NCBI RefSeq assembly: GCF_013403955.1
Contig: NZ_JABFDG010000007.1
Location: forward strand, 62,001 to 126,000
Source of the DNA: Winogradskyella vidalii
GTDB lineage: Bacteria > Bacteroidota > Bacteroidia > Flavobacteriales > Flavobacteriaceae
Direction of reading: 5' to 3'
DNA length: 64,000 nt
Both the position numbers and the translations under genes were made by a program. Below the pieces are notes generated by a model that did no database searches, had not been told where the DNA came from, and saw nothing but the letters and a program-made list of their open reading frames with translations. This document shows, one piece after another, positions 36,427 to 45,442 of the stretch (position 1 is the stretch's first letter; each line of letters starts with the position of its first letter).

Positions 36427-39400
36427 ATGACTAAAAATCCCATATACATAGGAAATAAATTAGCTTCAAATGATGATTTTGAAGTTAAAGGAGAACTTGT
36501 AACACTTCAAAATGAAGCTTATTACAAAATTTCTAATAGCGATAAAATGAGACCATTCTTTATGAGTTTGGTAAGTAACTCTAACCATTGGCTATTTATT
36601 TCTAGTAACGGCGCTTTAACTGCCGGAAGAAAAAATGCTAATAATGCGTTATTCCCTTACTATACGGATGATAAGATTACGGAATCATTAGAAACTACAG
36701 GGAGCAAAACGATAGTTCAAGTTCATAAAGATGATAAAACATTTTTATGGGAACCATTTTCTAATCGGTATGAAGGGGTTTATACAACACAAAGAAACCT
36801 TTACAAAAACAGTTATGGTAATAAAGTACGCTTTGAAGAAATCAATGAAGATTTAGGGTTGACATTTAGGTACCAATGGAGCACTAGTGATCAGTATGGC
36901 TTTGTGAGAAAAGCGAATATTATCAATAATTCAAACGCACAGATAGAGGTGACTATTTTAGATGGTATTCAAAATATTCTACCTTATGGTTTAGCTTCAG
37001 ATTTTCAGAATGCAACTAGTAATTTAATCGATGCCTATAAAAAGTGCGAGTTAGAGGAAGATACAGGAATGGGCATCTTTGCCCTAAGTGCAATCATTGT
37101 AGATAGAGCAGAGCCTAGTGAAGCTTTAAAAGCAAATACAGTTTGGTTCTCTGGATTAGAACAGCCAACACACTTAATTTCGTCATTGCAATTAGATAAC
37201 TTTAGAAACGGCGAGACAATTACCCAAGAAAAAGATATTAGAGCAGAAAAAGGCGCCTATTTTATATCTAAGGATTTAAGTCTAAACCCTAAGTCTGAAA
37301 ACAGTTGGATGTTTGTCGCTAATGTTAATCAAACCATAAGTGCGATTAATAATATTTCTGAAAAAATAAAAAATAACACCAACCTTGAAGCCCTTATACA
37401 ACAAGATATTGATGCCGGAACACAAAACCTTCTAGAATTAGTTGGTGCTTCAGATGGGATTCAATTAGGCGATGACCAGTTAAGAAATACAAGGCATTTT
37501 GCAAACACACTTTTCAATATTATGAGAGGTGGAATTTTTGATAATGATTACAAAATTGAAAAAGATGATTTTGTAAAATACATGGCTAAAGCTAACGTAG
37601 AGATCTCAAAAAGCAAAGAAGATATTTTAGAAGGCTTACCTGAGATTTTCAACCTAGAGTATATTAAAAACATTGCAGATGACGATGCGGATAGCGATTT
37701 TAAAAGATTATGCTATGAGTATTTACCATTAAAATTTAGTAGAAGACACGGTGATCCAAGCCGACCTTGGAACAAGTTTTCAATTAACACACGTAGTGAA
37801 ATAGATGGTTCTAAAATTTTAGATTACGAAGGCAACTGGAGAGATATTTTCCAAAATTGGGAAACATTAGCACATTCTTATCCTGCATTTATGGAAGGTA
37901 TGATTCATAAATTCTTTAATGCCACAACCTTTGAAGGCTATAACCCTTACCGCGTTACTAAAGATGGTTTTGATTGGGAAGCCATTGAAGAAGATGACCC
38001 ATGGTCTTATATTGGTTATTGGGGGGATCATCAAATCATTTATTTGCTTAAATTTTTAGAGTTTATAGAGAAGCATTACCCAAGTAAACTGTCGCGTATT
38101 TTTACACAAGATTTATTTGTTTACGCAAATGTGCCTTATAAAATTAAGAGCTATCAAGATACCTTAAAGAATCCTAAAGATACGATTGATTTCGATTACA
38201 AGTTACATCATAAAATCAATCAAGAAAAAGATAAATTAGGTGCTGACGGCGCTTTATTAAGAGCTGAAAACCATGAAATTTACAAGGTTAATTTAATTGA
38301 AAAATTACTTGCAACTGTTTTAGCTAAAGTCTCTAATTTTATTCCAGAAGCTGGTATTTGGTTAAATACACAACGCCCAGAGTGGAATGATGCTAACAAT
38401 GCTTTAGTCGGTAATGGTGTGTCTATGGTGACTTTATATTACCTCAGACGTTTTATTAACTTCTTTGAAGGGATTGTAGAAAATGCATCAACAGCAGAAT
38501 ACAATCTTTCAGTGGAATTAAAAACGTTTTTTCAAGCAGTAGTTTCAACTTTAGAAGCGAATGAAAGCCTACTCTCAGGAAGCGTTTCTGATACAGCAAG
38601 AAAAACCATTTTAGACGGACTTGGTACTGCCGGAAGTAACTACCGATTAAAAATTTATAAAGCCAAATTTACGGGGGATAAGGCATCAATTTCAAAAGCG
38701 GATTTATTGGGCTTTTTCAAGGTGTTAAAACATTACTTAGATCATACAATTGTCGCTAATAAGCGTGCAGATAACTTATATCATGCTTATAATTTAATGA
38801 CGGTTGAAAGTGATTCTGAAATTTCAATTTCCTATTTACCAGAAATGTTAGAAGGACAAGTAGCTGTATTAAGTTCAGGGTATTTAAAGCCAAAAGAAGC
38901 GTTGAGTGTATTAGATGGTTTAAAAACTAGTGCCTTATTCAGAGCCGATCAATACAGTTATATTCTATATCCAAATAAGGAATTATCACGTTTTGTAGAT
39001 AAAAATAATATACCGAAAGCAGCTGTTGAAAAATCAAAATTATTAAAGCAGCTTATTGCAGATAATAATACACAGATTATAGAAAAAGATGCTATAGGAC
39101 AATTTCATTTTAATGGCAATTTTAATAATGCAGATAGCTTAAAAGCGGCATTAACCAAGTTACCGAAAGAAAAATATAAAGCCCTAATTGAAGCTGAAAA
39201 ACCATTACTCTTAGCTGTTTTTGAAGACATGTTTGATCACAAATCATTCACGGGACGTTCAGGAACATTTTATGGTTACGAAGGGTTAGGGTCTATTTAT
39301 TGGCATATGGTTTCTAAATTGTTATTGGCCGTTCAAGAAAACTGTTTGTTAGCGATTAATAAAAAAGAAAGTGAAGAAACTATAGGGCGATTATTAGAAC

Positions 39401-39888
39401 ATTACTACGAAATCAACGAAGGTATCGGTGTTCATAAATCACCAAAATTATACGGTGCTTTCCCTACGGATCCTTATTCACACACACCAGGTGGTAAAGG
39501 TGCCCAACAACCAGGAATGACAGGTCAAGTGAAAGAAGATATCTTATGTCGATTTGGTGAATTAGGTGTTTTTGTAAAAGAAGGCCAACTATATTTTAAC
39601 CCAAGGCTCTTAAGGTCTGAAGAGTTTTTAACGGAACCTAAAGAGTTTAGGTATACTAACATCGCTAAAGAGTTAGAAACAATTCAATTACATAAAGGTT
39701 CGCTTTGCTTTACCTATTGCCAAGTACCGATAATTTATAAAAAGGAAGAAAGTGATAAGGTAGAAGTTGTATTTAATGATGGCTCTAAATCACAGTTTGA
39801 GAATTTAAAGCTTGATGCTCATACCAGTACTAAGATATTTAATCGTACAGGTGAAGTCGTTCAAATTGTGGTTTCAATAAATAAATAA
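36427..39888 (+). CDS. Beta-1,3-oligoglucan phosphorylase-like protein (GH149/GH161-type)
   Basis: 1153 residues with no signal peptide, so cytoplasmic. The length, an N-terminal beta-rich region (residues 1-330) and a helical (alpha/alpha)6-type region after it match the large GH94-related phosphorylases. Conserved-looking blocks are RRHGDPSRPWNKFSI, DYEGNWRDIFQNWE, YIGYWGDHQIIYLL (Asp534 as a candidate general acid) and HKSPKLYGAFPTDPYSHTP. I favour GH149 because such genes occur in marine laminarin loci; GH161 is the alternative. The reaction would be phosphorolysis of beta-1,3-gluco-oligosaccharides to glucose 1-phosphate, which saves one ATP per step. No GH3 beta-glucosidase is in the window, supporting this role. 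Confidence 0.75.
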   Translation: MTKNPIYIGNKLASNDDFEVKGELVTLQNEAYYKISNSDKMRPFFMSLVSNSNHWLFISSNGALTAGRKNANNALFPYYTDDKITESLETTGSKTIVQVHKDDKTFLWEPFSNRYEGVYTTQRNLYKNSYGNKVRFEEINEDLGLTFRYQWSTSDQYGFVRKANIINNSNAQIEVTILDGIQNILPYGLASDFQNATSNLIDAYKKCELEEDTGMGIFALSAIIVDRAEPSEALKANTVWFSGLEQPTHLISSLQLDNFRNGETITQEKDIRAEKGAYFISKDLSLNPKSENSWMFVANVNQTISAINNISEKIKNNTNLEALIQQDIDAGTQNLLELVGASDGIQLGDDQLRNTRHFANTLFNIMRGGIFDNDYKIEKDDFVKYMAKANVEISKSKEDILEGLPEIFNLEYIKNIADDDADSDFKRLCYEYLPLKFSRRHGDPSRPWNKFSINTRSEIDGSKILDYEGNWRDIFQNWETLAHSYPAFMEGMIHKFFNATTFEGYNPYRVTKDGFDWEAIEEDDPWSYIGYWGDHQIIYLLKFLEFIEKHYPSKLSRIFTQDLFVYANVPYKIKSYQDTLKNPKDTIDFDYKLHHKINQEKDKLGADGALLRAENHEIYKVNLIEKLLATVLAKVSNFIPEAGIWLNTQRPEWNDANNALVGNGVSMVTLYYLRRFINFFEGIVENASTAEYNLSVELKTFFQAVVSTLEANESLLSGSVSDTARKTILDGLGTAGSNYRLKIYKAKFTGDKASISKADLLGFFKVLKHYLDHTIVANKRADNLYHAYNLMTVESDSEISISYLPEMLEGQVAVLSSGYLKPKEALSVLDGLKTSALFRADQYSYILYPNKELSRFVDKNNIPKAAVEKSKLLKQLIADNNTQIIEKDAIGQFHFNGNFNNADSLKAALTKLPKEKYKALIEAEKPLLLAVFEDMFDHKSFTGRSGTFYGYEGLGSIYWHMVSKLLLAVQENCLLAINKKESEETIGRLLEHYYEINEGIGVHKSPKLYGAFPTDPYSHTPGGKGAQQPGMTGQVKEDILCRFGELGVFVKEGQLYFNPRLLRSEEFLTEPKEFRYTNIAKELETIQLHKGSLCFTYCQVPIIYKKEESDKVEVVFNDGSKSQFENLKLDAHTSTKIFNRTGEVVQIVVSINK

Positions 39889-39901
39889 TCGAAGGTCCAA
39901 C

Positions 39902-41191
39902 ATGAAAAATAGTATAAAATCAGCAGTTATTGTTTTTGTAGTGCTACTTGTGTTTTCATGTAACAATACAAAGAAAGAAAATCGAAGTAATGAAACTTTT
40001 AACGAAGAAGAAGTTTTAAATGCTGAGCATATACTAGGAAACCCTGAGTATTTGGCAATTTCTTATGGTGGTTATAGAGAAAATGACCGAGACATTCAGC
40101 CGACAATTCCGGAGCTTAAGGAAGACATGAAGATTTTGAACGCTATGGGAATTCGGATTCTGAGAACCTATAATGTGCATTACGATCACGCTGAAAATGT
40201 ATTAAAAGCGATAACCGAATTAAAACAAGAAGATCCTACTTTTGAAATGTATGTGATGCTCGGCATTTGGATAGATTGTAAAAATGCTTTTAGTACAGGT
40301 GGTGGAGAACCTAATCATGATGAAGAAAGTGAACGAAATCCTGTTGAGGTTAATACCGCAATTGACTTAGCACAACAATATCCAGATATTGTAAAAATTT
40401 TAGCCGTAGGTAATGAAGCTATGGTAAAATGGGCTACCTCGTATTATGTGGAACCTTGGATTATTTTAAAATGGGTCAATCATCTTCAAGGCTTAAAACA
40501 AACAGGAGAATTGCCTGAAGATTTATGGATTACAAGCTCAGATGATTATTCGTCTTGGGGAGGTGGAGATGCTATCTACCATACAGAAGATTTAGAAAAA
40601 TTGGCTAATGCTGTAGATTATATTTCTATGCATACATATCCATTCCATAACTCCCATTACAATTCTGAATTCTGGGAAGTTCCAGAAGATGAAATGCATC
40701 TATCGGATAAAGAAAAAATCGATGCCGCTATGATACGTGCCTTCGAGTTTGCAAAAGCACAGTACGATAGTGTTGCAAATTACATGACACATATAGGTGT
40801 CAATAAACCTATTCATATTGGTGAAACGGGTTGGGCAACAACGTCTAATGGTCAATACGGTAAAGCAGGATCTAGAGCTACAGATGAATATAAACAAGGC
40901 TTATACCATAAGCATTTAAGAGCGTGGACTAACAAAGAAAAAATAGCTTGTTTTTATTTTGAGGCTTTTGATGAACAGTGGAAAGATGCTGCCAATCCTT
41001 TAGGTTCAGAAAATCATTTTGGATTAATTAACCTAAACAGTGAAGCAAAATATCCGTTGTGGAACTTGGTTGATAAAGGCATTTTTGAAGGGCTAACTAG
41101 AGACGGCAAGCCAATTACCAAAACGTACAATGGAAATCTTGACGCATTAATGAAAGACGTGTTAGTGCCAAAAACAGATTACCCAAAATAA
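39902..41191 (+). CDS. GH17 beta-1,3-glucan hydrolase lipoprotein
   Basis: 429 residues with a lipoprotein signal peptide (Cys at about residue 20, VFSCNN). The clan GH-A barrel carries the GH17 signature residues: Glu172 in VGNEAM (acid/base) and Glu308 in HIGETGWAT (nucleophile). Characterised Formosa GH17 enzymes degrade unsubstituted beta-1,3-glucan chains, matching the locus. It probably works on the periplasmic face or the surface. The start is 13 bases after the phosphorylase stop and 12 bases before the next gene. Confidence 0.92.
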   Translation: MKNSIKSAVIVFVVLLVFSCNNTKKENRSNETFNEEEVLNAEHILGNPEYLAISYGGYRENDRDIQPTIPELKEDMKILNAMGIRILRTYNVHYDHAENVLKAITELKQEDPTFEMYVMLGIWIDCKNAFSTGGGEPNHDEESERNPVEVNTAIDLAQQYPDIVKILAVGNEAMVKWATSYYVEPWIILKWVNHLQGLKQTGELPEDLWITSSDDYSSWGGGDAIYHTEDLEKLANAVDYISMHTYPFHNSHYNSEFWEVPEDEMHLSDKEKIDAAMIRAFEFAKAQYDSVANYMTHIGVNKPIHIGETGWATTSNGQYGKAGSRATDEYKQGLYHKHLRAWTNKEKIACFYFEAFDEQWKDAANPLGSENHFGLINLNSEAKYPLWNLVDKGIFEGLTRDGKPITKTYNGNLDALMKDVLVPKTDYPK

Positions 41192-41203
41192 AACACACAA
41201 TAC

Positions 41204-42259
41204 ATGAAAAAACGATTTCTCATACCGCTTGTTTTAATTGCTTTTGTGTCGTGTAAAAATGAAACAAAAAAAGCTGAAGAACCAGTGATTGAACCTGTTT
41301 TAGTGAACGATGTTATCTCTATTTCAGAACGCCAATTAATGGTTAATGATGAATTTTATTTAATCAAAGGGATTTGCTATCATCCTGTACCAAAGGGAAG
41401 TCCAAACCAAAGAGATTTTAGCACTTTAACCCAAGATTTAGAACTTATGGTTGAGGCAGGTATCAATACCATTAGAGTTTATGCACCAATTACAGAAGAA
41501 CATGTTCTCGATGAAATTAACGAAGCCGGATTAAAAGTGATTATCGGGTTTGGCTATGACCAAGGTGGCAATTTTGATATCGCTTCAGGATCATTTATAG
41601 ATTATGTCAATAAATATAAAAACCACAATGCCATTTTAATGTGGGAATTAGGGAATGAATATAATTATCATCCCGAATGGTTTGATGGTGATATTAAAAA
41701 CTGGTATAAAGCCATGAATGCTGCTGCGGCCGTAATTCATGAAAACGATTCGTCTCATCCTGTAACAACAGCACATGGCGATTTACCAAACGAATTAGCA
41801 CGCACTATGAGTCCGAATATTGATGTTTGGGGCATGAATGTGTATCGCTCTGTAAGACCAGAAACCATTTTTGAAGAATGGAAAACCGTTAGTAATAAAC
41901 CGATGTATTTGTCTGAAACAGGTGCAGACAGTTATATGCAAATTGCCAATCAAGGTTATGAGCAAGGGGTTAATGAATTTGCGCAAGCAGATGCCACAAC
42001 AATCATTTTGAACGCCACTTTTAATGGTCAAGATATTTGTTCTGGAGTCACTTTGTTTTCATTTACAGATGGTTGGTGGAAAGCCGGTAATAACGATGTT
42101 CAAGATACAGGTGGAACGGCGCCAAACAGTACAGGAGTCCCTTTTGATGGAAGTCCGAATGAAGAATTTTGGGGCATTGTTGATATTGATAGAAATAAGA
42201 AAAAAGTATTTGATGTTGTAAAAGATATCTATACAAGTCATACGAAAACTAAAAATTAA
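41204..42259 (+). CDS. Clan GH-A glycoside hydrolase lipoprotein (family uncertain)
   Basis: 351 residues with lipobox Cys at about residue 17 (FVSC). The fold is a GH-A barrel with acid/base Glu152 in WELGNEYNYH and nucleophile Glu238 in YLSETGAD. It begins with LMVNDEFYLIKGICYHP, a GH2-C or GH5-like opening, with no upstream sandwich domain, so it is a bare barrel. Candidate families are GH17-related, GH158 or a GH2-like TIM barrel, and I cannot choose without a profile search. The neighbours imply action on beta-glucan, possibly side chains or oligosaccharides. Confidence 0.82.
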   Translation: MKKRFLIPLVLIAFVSCKNETKKAEEPVIEPVLVNDVISISERQLMVNDEFYLIKGICYHPVPKGSPNQRDFSTLTQDLELMVEAGINTIRVYAPITEEHVLDEINEAGLKVIIGFGYDQGGNFDIASGSFIDYVNKYKNHNAILMWELGNEYNYHPEWFDGDIKNWYKAMNAAAAVIHENDSSHPVTTAHGDLPNELARTMSPNIDVWGMNVYRSVRPETIFEEWKTVSNKPMYLSETGADSYMQIANQGYEQGVNEFAQADATTIILNATFNGQDICSGVTLFSFTDGWWKAGNNDVQDTGGTAPNSTGVPFDGSPNEEFWGIVDIDRNKKKVFDVVKDIYTSHTKTKN

Positions 42260-42269
42260 AAATGCAGAT

Positions 42270-43778
42270 ATGAAAACATTCGGAAAAAGCATATTGGTAC
42301 TCTTAATTCTCACCATATTGAGTTGTACGTCAGAAAAAAAAGAAAATAAAAATTTGAAGGTTGAAGTGTATGAAACTTCAGAAAGTGGTAATAAACTAAC
42401 CCGAATGACTGATTTTTCAAAAGCAGATTCTTCAGCAGTTATTAAAATTTTACCCGAACAAAAGTTTCAAACAGTAACCGGATTTGGAGGGTCGTTTACG
42501 GAGTCTTCAGCCTATTTATTAAATCGATTGAGTGAAAAAAATCGTGATACCATTCTTCAGGCTTATTTTGCAGAAGAAGGCGCACGCTATTCCTTGACAA
42601 GAACACATATTGCGTCTTGTGATTTTTCTCTCAACAATTACACTTACGCACCTGTTGCAGATGATATGGAATTAGAACATTTCAACATTGATGAGGATCG
42701 TGACGATTTAATACCAATGATTAAAGATGCTATGGCAATTTCGCAAGATGGTTTTGAAATCATCGCATCACCTTGGACCTCTCCGCCATGGATGAAGGAC
42801 AATAAAGCTTACGTAGGTGGAAAATTACTGCCAGAATATAACGATGTATTTGCGCTTTATTTTTCTAAATACTTAGAAGCTTATAAAGCTGAAGGCATTG
42901 ATGTTTGGGGTTTAACACCAGTTAATGAGCCACATGGCAATGGAAATAATTGGGAAAGTATGCATTTTACACCCGAAGAGGAAACCGATTTTGTTCAAAA
43001 TCATTTAGGCCCAAAGTTAGAAGCTGATGGCTATGGAGACGTTAATATTCTTGGTTACGATCAAAACCGAGCGGGTTTAGGGGAATGGGTAGATGCCATG
43101 TTTAAAGATGAAGCGTCTTCTAAATATTTTGCAGGTACAGCAATTCATTGGTACGAGAGTACATATGATCATTTTCCAGAAGAGTTGCAATATGCACATG
43201 AAAAAGCACCAGACAAGTACTTAATAGAAACTGAAGGATGTATCGATTCAGAAGTTCCTGCATGGCAAGATGATGCTTGGTATTGGAAAAAAGAAGCTAC
43301 GGATTGGGGTTATGATTGGCGTGAAGATGATAAGAAATACTTGCACCCAAAATATGCACCTGTTAACCGCTACGCAAGAGATATTATTGGCTGCCTAAAT
43401 AATTGGGTAGATGGTTGGGTAGATTGGAATATGGTTTTAGACCGTCAAGGTGGGCCAAACTGGTTCGAAAATTGGTGTGTGGCTCCAGTAATTGTTGACC
43501 CTGATGCTGATGAGGTTTACTTTACGCCATTATATTACACCATGGCACATTTTAGTAAATATATAAGACCAGGTGCTGAGGTTATTGGAGTAGAAAACTC
43601 AGATGATTCTATTTTAGTCACTGCAGCCCAAAACTCAGATGGTTCTATTGCTGTTGTATTGTTTAATGAGGGTAAAGTTGAAAAACACTTTGATTTAAGC
43701 CTGAACAATCAAACAGTAGCGGTTAAAATAAATGGCCAAGCGATACAAACAATTATGATTCCATCTAAAACAGAATAA
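42270..43778 (+). CDS. GH30 beta-glucanase/glucosylceramidase-like lipoprotein
   Basis: 502 residues. Lipobox Cys at about residue 19 (LSCTS). The family pattern is clear: VTGFGGSFTESSAYLL near residue 75, acid/base Glu220 in TPVNEPHGN and nucleophile Glu322 in IETEGC, then a C-terminal beta domain ending near SKTE. Marine GH30 enzymes of laminarin loci cut the beta-1,6 branches, preparing linear chains for GH17 and phosphorylase. It is 10 bases after the GH-A gene and 2 bases before the symporter gene, so it is co-transcribed. Confidence 0.93.
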   Translation: MKTFGKSILVLLILTILSCTSEKKENKNLKVEVYETSESGNKLTRMTDFSKADSSAVIKILPEQKFQTVTGFGGSFTESSAYLLNRLSEKNRDTILQAYFAEEGARYSLTRTHIASCDFSLNNYTYAPVADDMELEHFNIDEDRDDLIPMIKDAMAISQDGFEIIASPWTSPPWMKDNKAYVGGKLLPEYNDVFALYFSKYLEAYKAEGIDVWGLTPVNEPHGNGNNWESMHFTPEEETDFVQNHLGPKLEADGYGDVNILGYDQNRAGLGEWVDAMFKDEASSKYFAGTAIHWYESTYDHFPEELQYAHEKAPDKYLIETEGCIDSEVPAWQDDAWYWKKEATDWGYDWREDDKKYLHPKYAPVNRYARDIIGCLNNWVDGWVDWNMVLDRQGGPNWFENWCVAPVIVDPDADEVYFTPLYYTMAHFSKYIRPGAEVIGVENSDDSILVTAAQNSDGSIAVVLFNEGKVEKHFDLSLNNQTVAVKINGQAIQTIMIPSKTE

Positions 43779-43780
43779 CT

Positions 43781-45196
43781 ATGGCTACAAGAACCAATAA
43801 AGTGCCTTTAGGGCAAAAAGTTGCTTTTGGAGTAGGCATGCTTGCTAATCAAATGTTTCCTGCTGTTATTGGTATATTCATTGTTGTTTTGGTAAAAGAT
43901 TTGGGCTTCCCAGGTTGGATGTGGGGCATTATATCTTTAGTGCCACGACTTTTTGATGCAATTACAGATCCAATTATGGGTTATATTTCAGATAATACAA
44001 AATCGCGTTGGGGACGACGACGACAATATGTTTTTATTGGCGCACTCATTATGGGTATTGCATTTATGGTGATGTGGCAATTGTATAGAGATAATCCATT
44101 AGATTATAACTTTATATATTTCTTGTTGTGGTCATTTGTATTTTACTTGGGCTTAACCATTTTTAGTGTGCCTTATGTGGCCATGGGTTATGAAATGAGT
44201 GATGATTTTCACGAGCGCACCAGTATAATGGCTATAGCACAATGGATTGGGCAATGGGCTTGGGTCATTGCACCTTGGTTTTGGGTGATTATGTATGATC
44301 CTGAATGGTACGTGACTGCTGATGTAGCGGTAAGAGAATTGGCCGTTTGGGTTGGCGTTATATTCGCTATTTGTGCTATGATACCTGCTATTTTTATTAA
44401 AAGTAGGTCTACCGTTAATGAAAATTATTCGCCACTTACCTTAAAAAATATTGGAGGTAGTTTAAAAGAAATTGGAGATAATTTTGTGGAGGCTTTCAAA
44501 TCAAAGCCCTTTAAAAAACTTTGTTTTGCTACGTTTTTTGTGTACAATGCCTTTAATACGGTAGCAAGTTTTACGTTTTTTATTATTGTTTATTACCTTT
44601 TTAAAGGCGATGCTGCTGCGGCAGGGGTTTGGCCTACACTATTTGGAAGTGTAGGTGCTTTAGTAACCATATTTTTGGTAATTCCTATCGTTGCTAAAAT
44701 CTCTAAACTATTAGGAAAGAAAAAAGCCTTTATGGTCTCGCAAGGGATTTCTATAATTGGATATGTTATGCTGTGGTTTTTGTTTATTCCAGGAAAACCC
44801 TATCTCTTTTTATTCGCTTTACCTTTTTTCTCTTTTGGAATAGGAGGCCTTTTTACACTTATGATGTCTATGACTGCCGATGTAATTGATCTCGATGAAT
44901 TAAATACAGGTAAACGACGTGAAGGTGTTTTTGGATCCATTTATTGGTGGATGGTAAAGTTTGGTTTTGGAATTGCTGGCGGATTAAGTGGTGCAATTTT
45001 ATCGATAGTCGGATTTGATTCTGCGGTTAATGTGCAATCAGAAAGTGCATTAATCGGGTTGCGGATTTTCTTTTCAGGATTACCTATTTTAGGAACATTA
45101 GCCGCTATGTGGATAATGAATGATTATGATATTGATGAAAAACGTGCAGGTGAAATTCGTGAAGCATTAGATAAGCGAAAGACAGAAGAGGTCTAA
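43781..45196 (+). CDS. MFS sugar symporter of the GPH (MelB-like) family
   Basis: 471 residues with about twelve hydrophobic helices and no signal peptide. The GPH signature is visible at DAITDPIMGYISDNTKSRWGRRR (shown as DAITDPIMGYISD then SRWGRRRQY), and a second-half FFSFGIGGLFTLMMSMTAD region is present. It probably imports short beta-glucan oligosaccharides with a cation into the cytoplasm, feeding the phosphorylase. It starts 2 bases after the GH30 stop and is the last gene of the degradation operon. Confidence 0.9.
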   Translation: MATRTNKVPLGQKVAFGVGMLANQMFPAVIGIFIVVLVKDLGFPGWMWGIISLVPRLFDAITDPIMGYISDNTKSRWGRRRQYVFIGALIMGIAFMVMWQLYRDNPLDYNFIYFLLWSFVFYLGLTIFSVPYVAMGYEMSDDFHERTSIMAIAQWIGQWAWVIAPWFWVIMYDPEWYVTADVAVRELAVWVGVIFAICAMIPAIFIKSRSTVNENYSPLTLKNIGGSLKEIGDNFVEAFKSKPFKKLCFATFFVYNAFNTVASFTFFIIVYYLFKGDAAAAGVWPTLFGSVGALVTIFLVIPIVAKISKLLGKKKAFMVSQGISIIGYVMLWFLFIPGKPYLFLFALPFFSFGIGGLFTLMMSMTADVIDLDELNTGKRREGVFGSIYWWMVKFGFGIAGGLSGAILSIVGFDSAVNVQSESALIGLRIFFSGLPILGTLAAMWIMNDYDIDEKRAGEIREALDKRKTEEV

Positions 45197-45218
45197 CTAT
45201 AGGATAATAGCTATATAG

Positions 45219-45368
45219 GTTCTTGGTTTATTAGGAAAGCAATTACTAAATCGATCACTAAACACTTTAGAGGTTATGATTGATGCTTCAAAATTAAACG
45301 AAGGGGTGTATATTGCTAAAGTTTCAATACATAATGGCAATAAAATTAATAAACTTATTAAAAACTAG
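45219..45368 (+). pseudogene. Relic of a T9SS type A C-terminal sorting domain
   Basis: After a stop at 45216-45218, a frame opens with 49 codons (45219-45365) and a stop at 45366-45368. It includes LLGKQLLNRSLN, IDASKLNEGVYIAKV and ends in NKLIKN. This is the shape of Por/T9SS sorting domains (LLGQ, IDLSNLxxGIYxVKV, KLIK end). No secreted protein precedes it in frame, so it is probably the tail of a lost exported protein. It could also be a recombination remnant. Confidence 0.75.
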
Positions 45369-45392
45369 TTTAAATTTTTTTTAATAGCAATT

Positions 45393-45421
45393 AAAGAGCG
45401 TATATTTTGCGCTCTTTTTGT
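45393..45421 (+). terminator. Terminator after the sorting-domain relic
   Basis: AAAGAGCG (45393-45400) pairs with CGCTCTTT (45410-45417) and is followed by a T-run. It can end the degradation operon or the transcript of the lost gene, about 25 bases before lacI. Confidence 0.8.
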
Positions 45422-45442
45422 TTTAAATAAACAACTGTAAAA

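Noticed and set aside
45276-45368. A 30-codon ATG-started small gene between the symporter and lacI.
   Set aside because: Its sequence is the end of a T9SS sorting domain and the frame continues upstream, so it is a relic and not a small gene.
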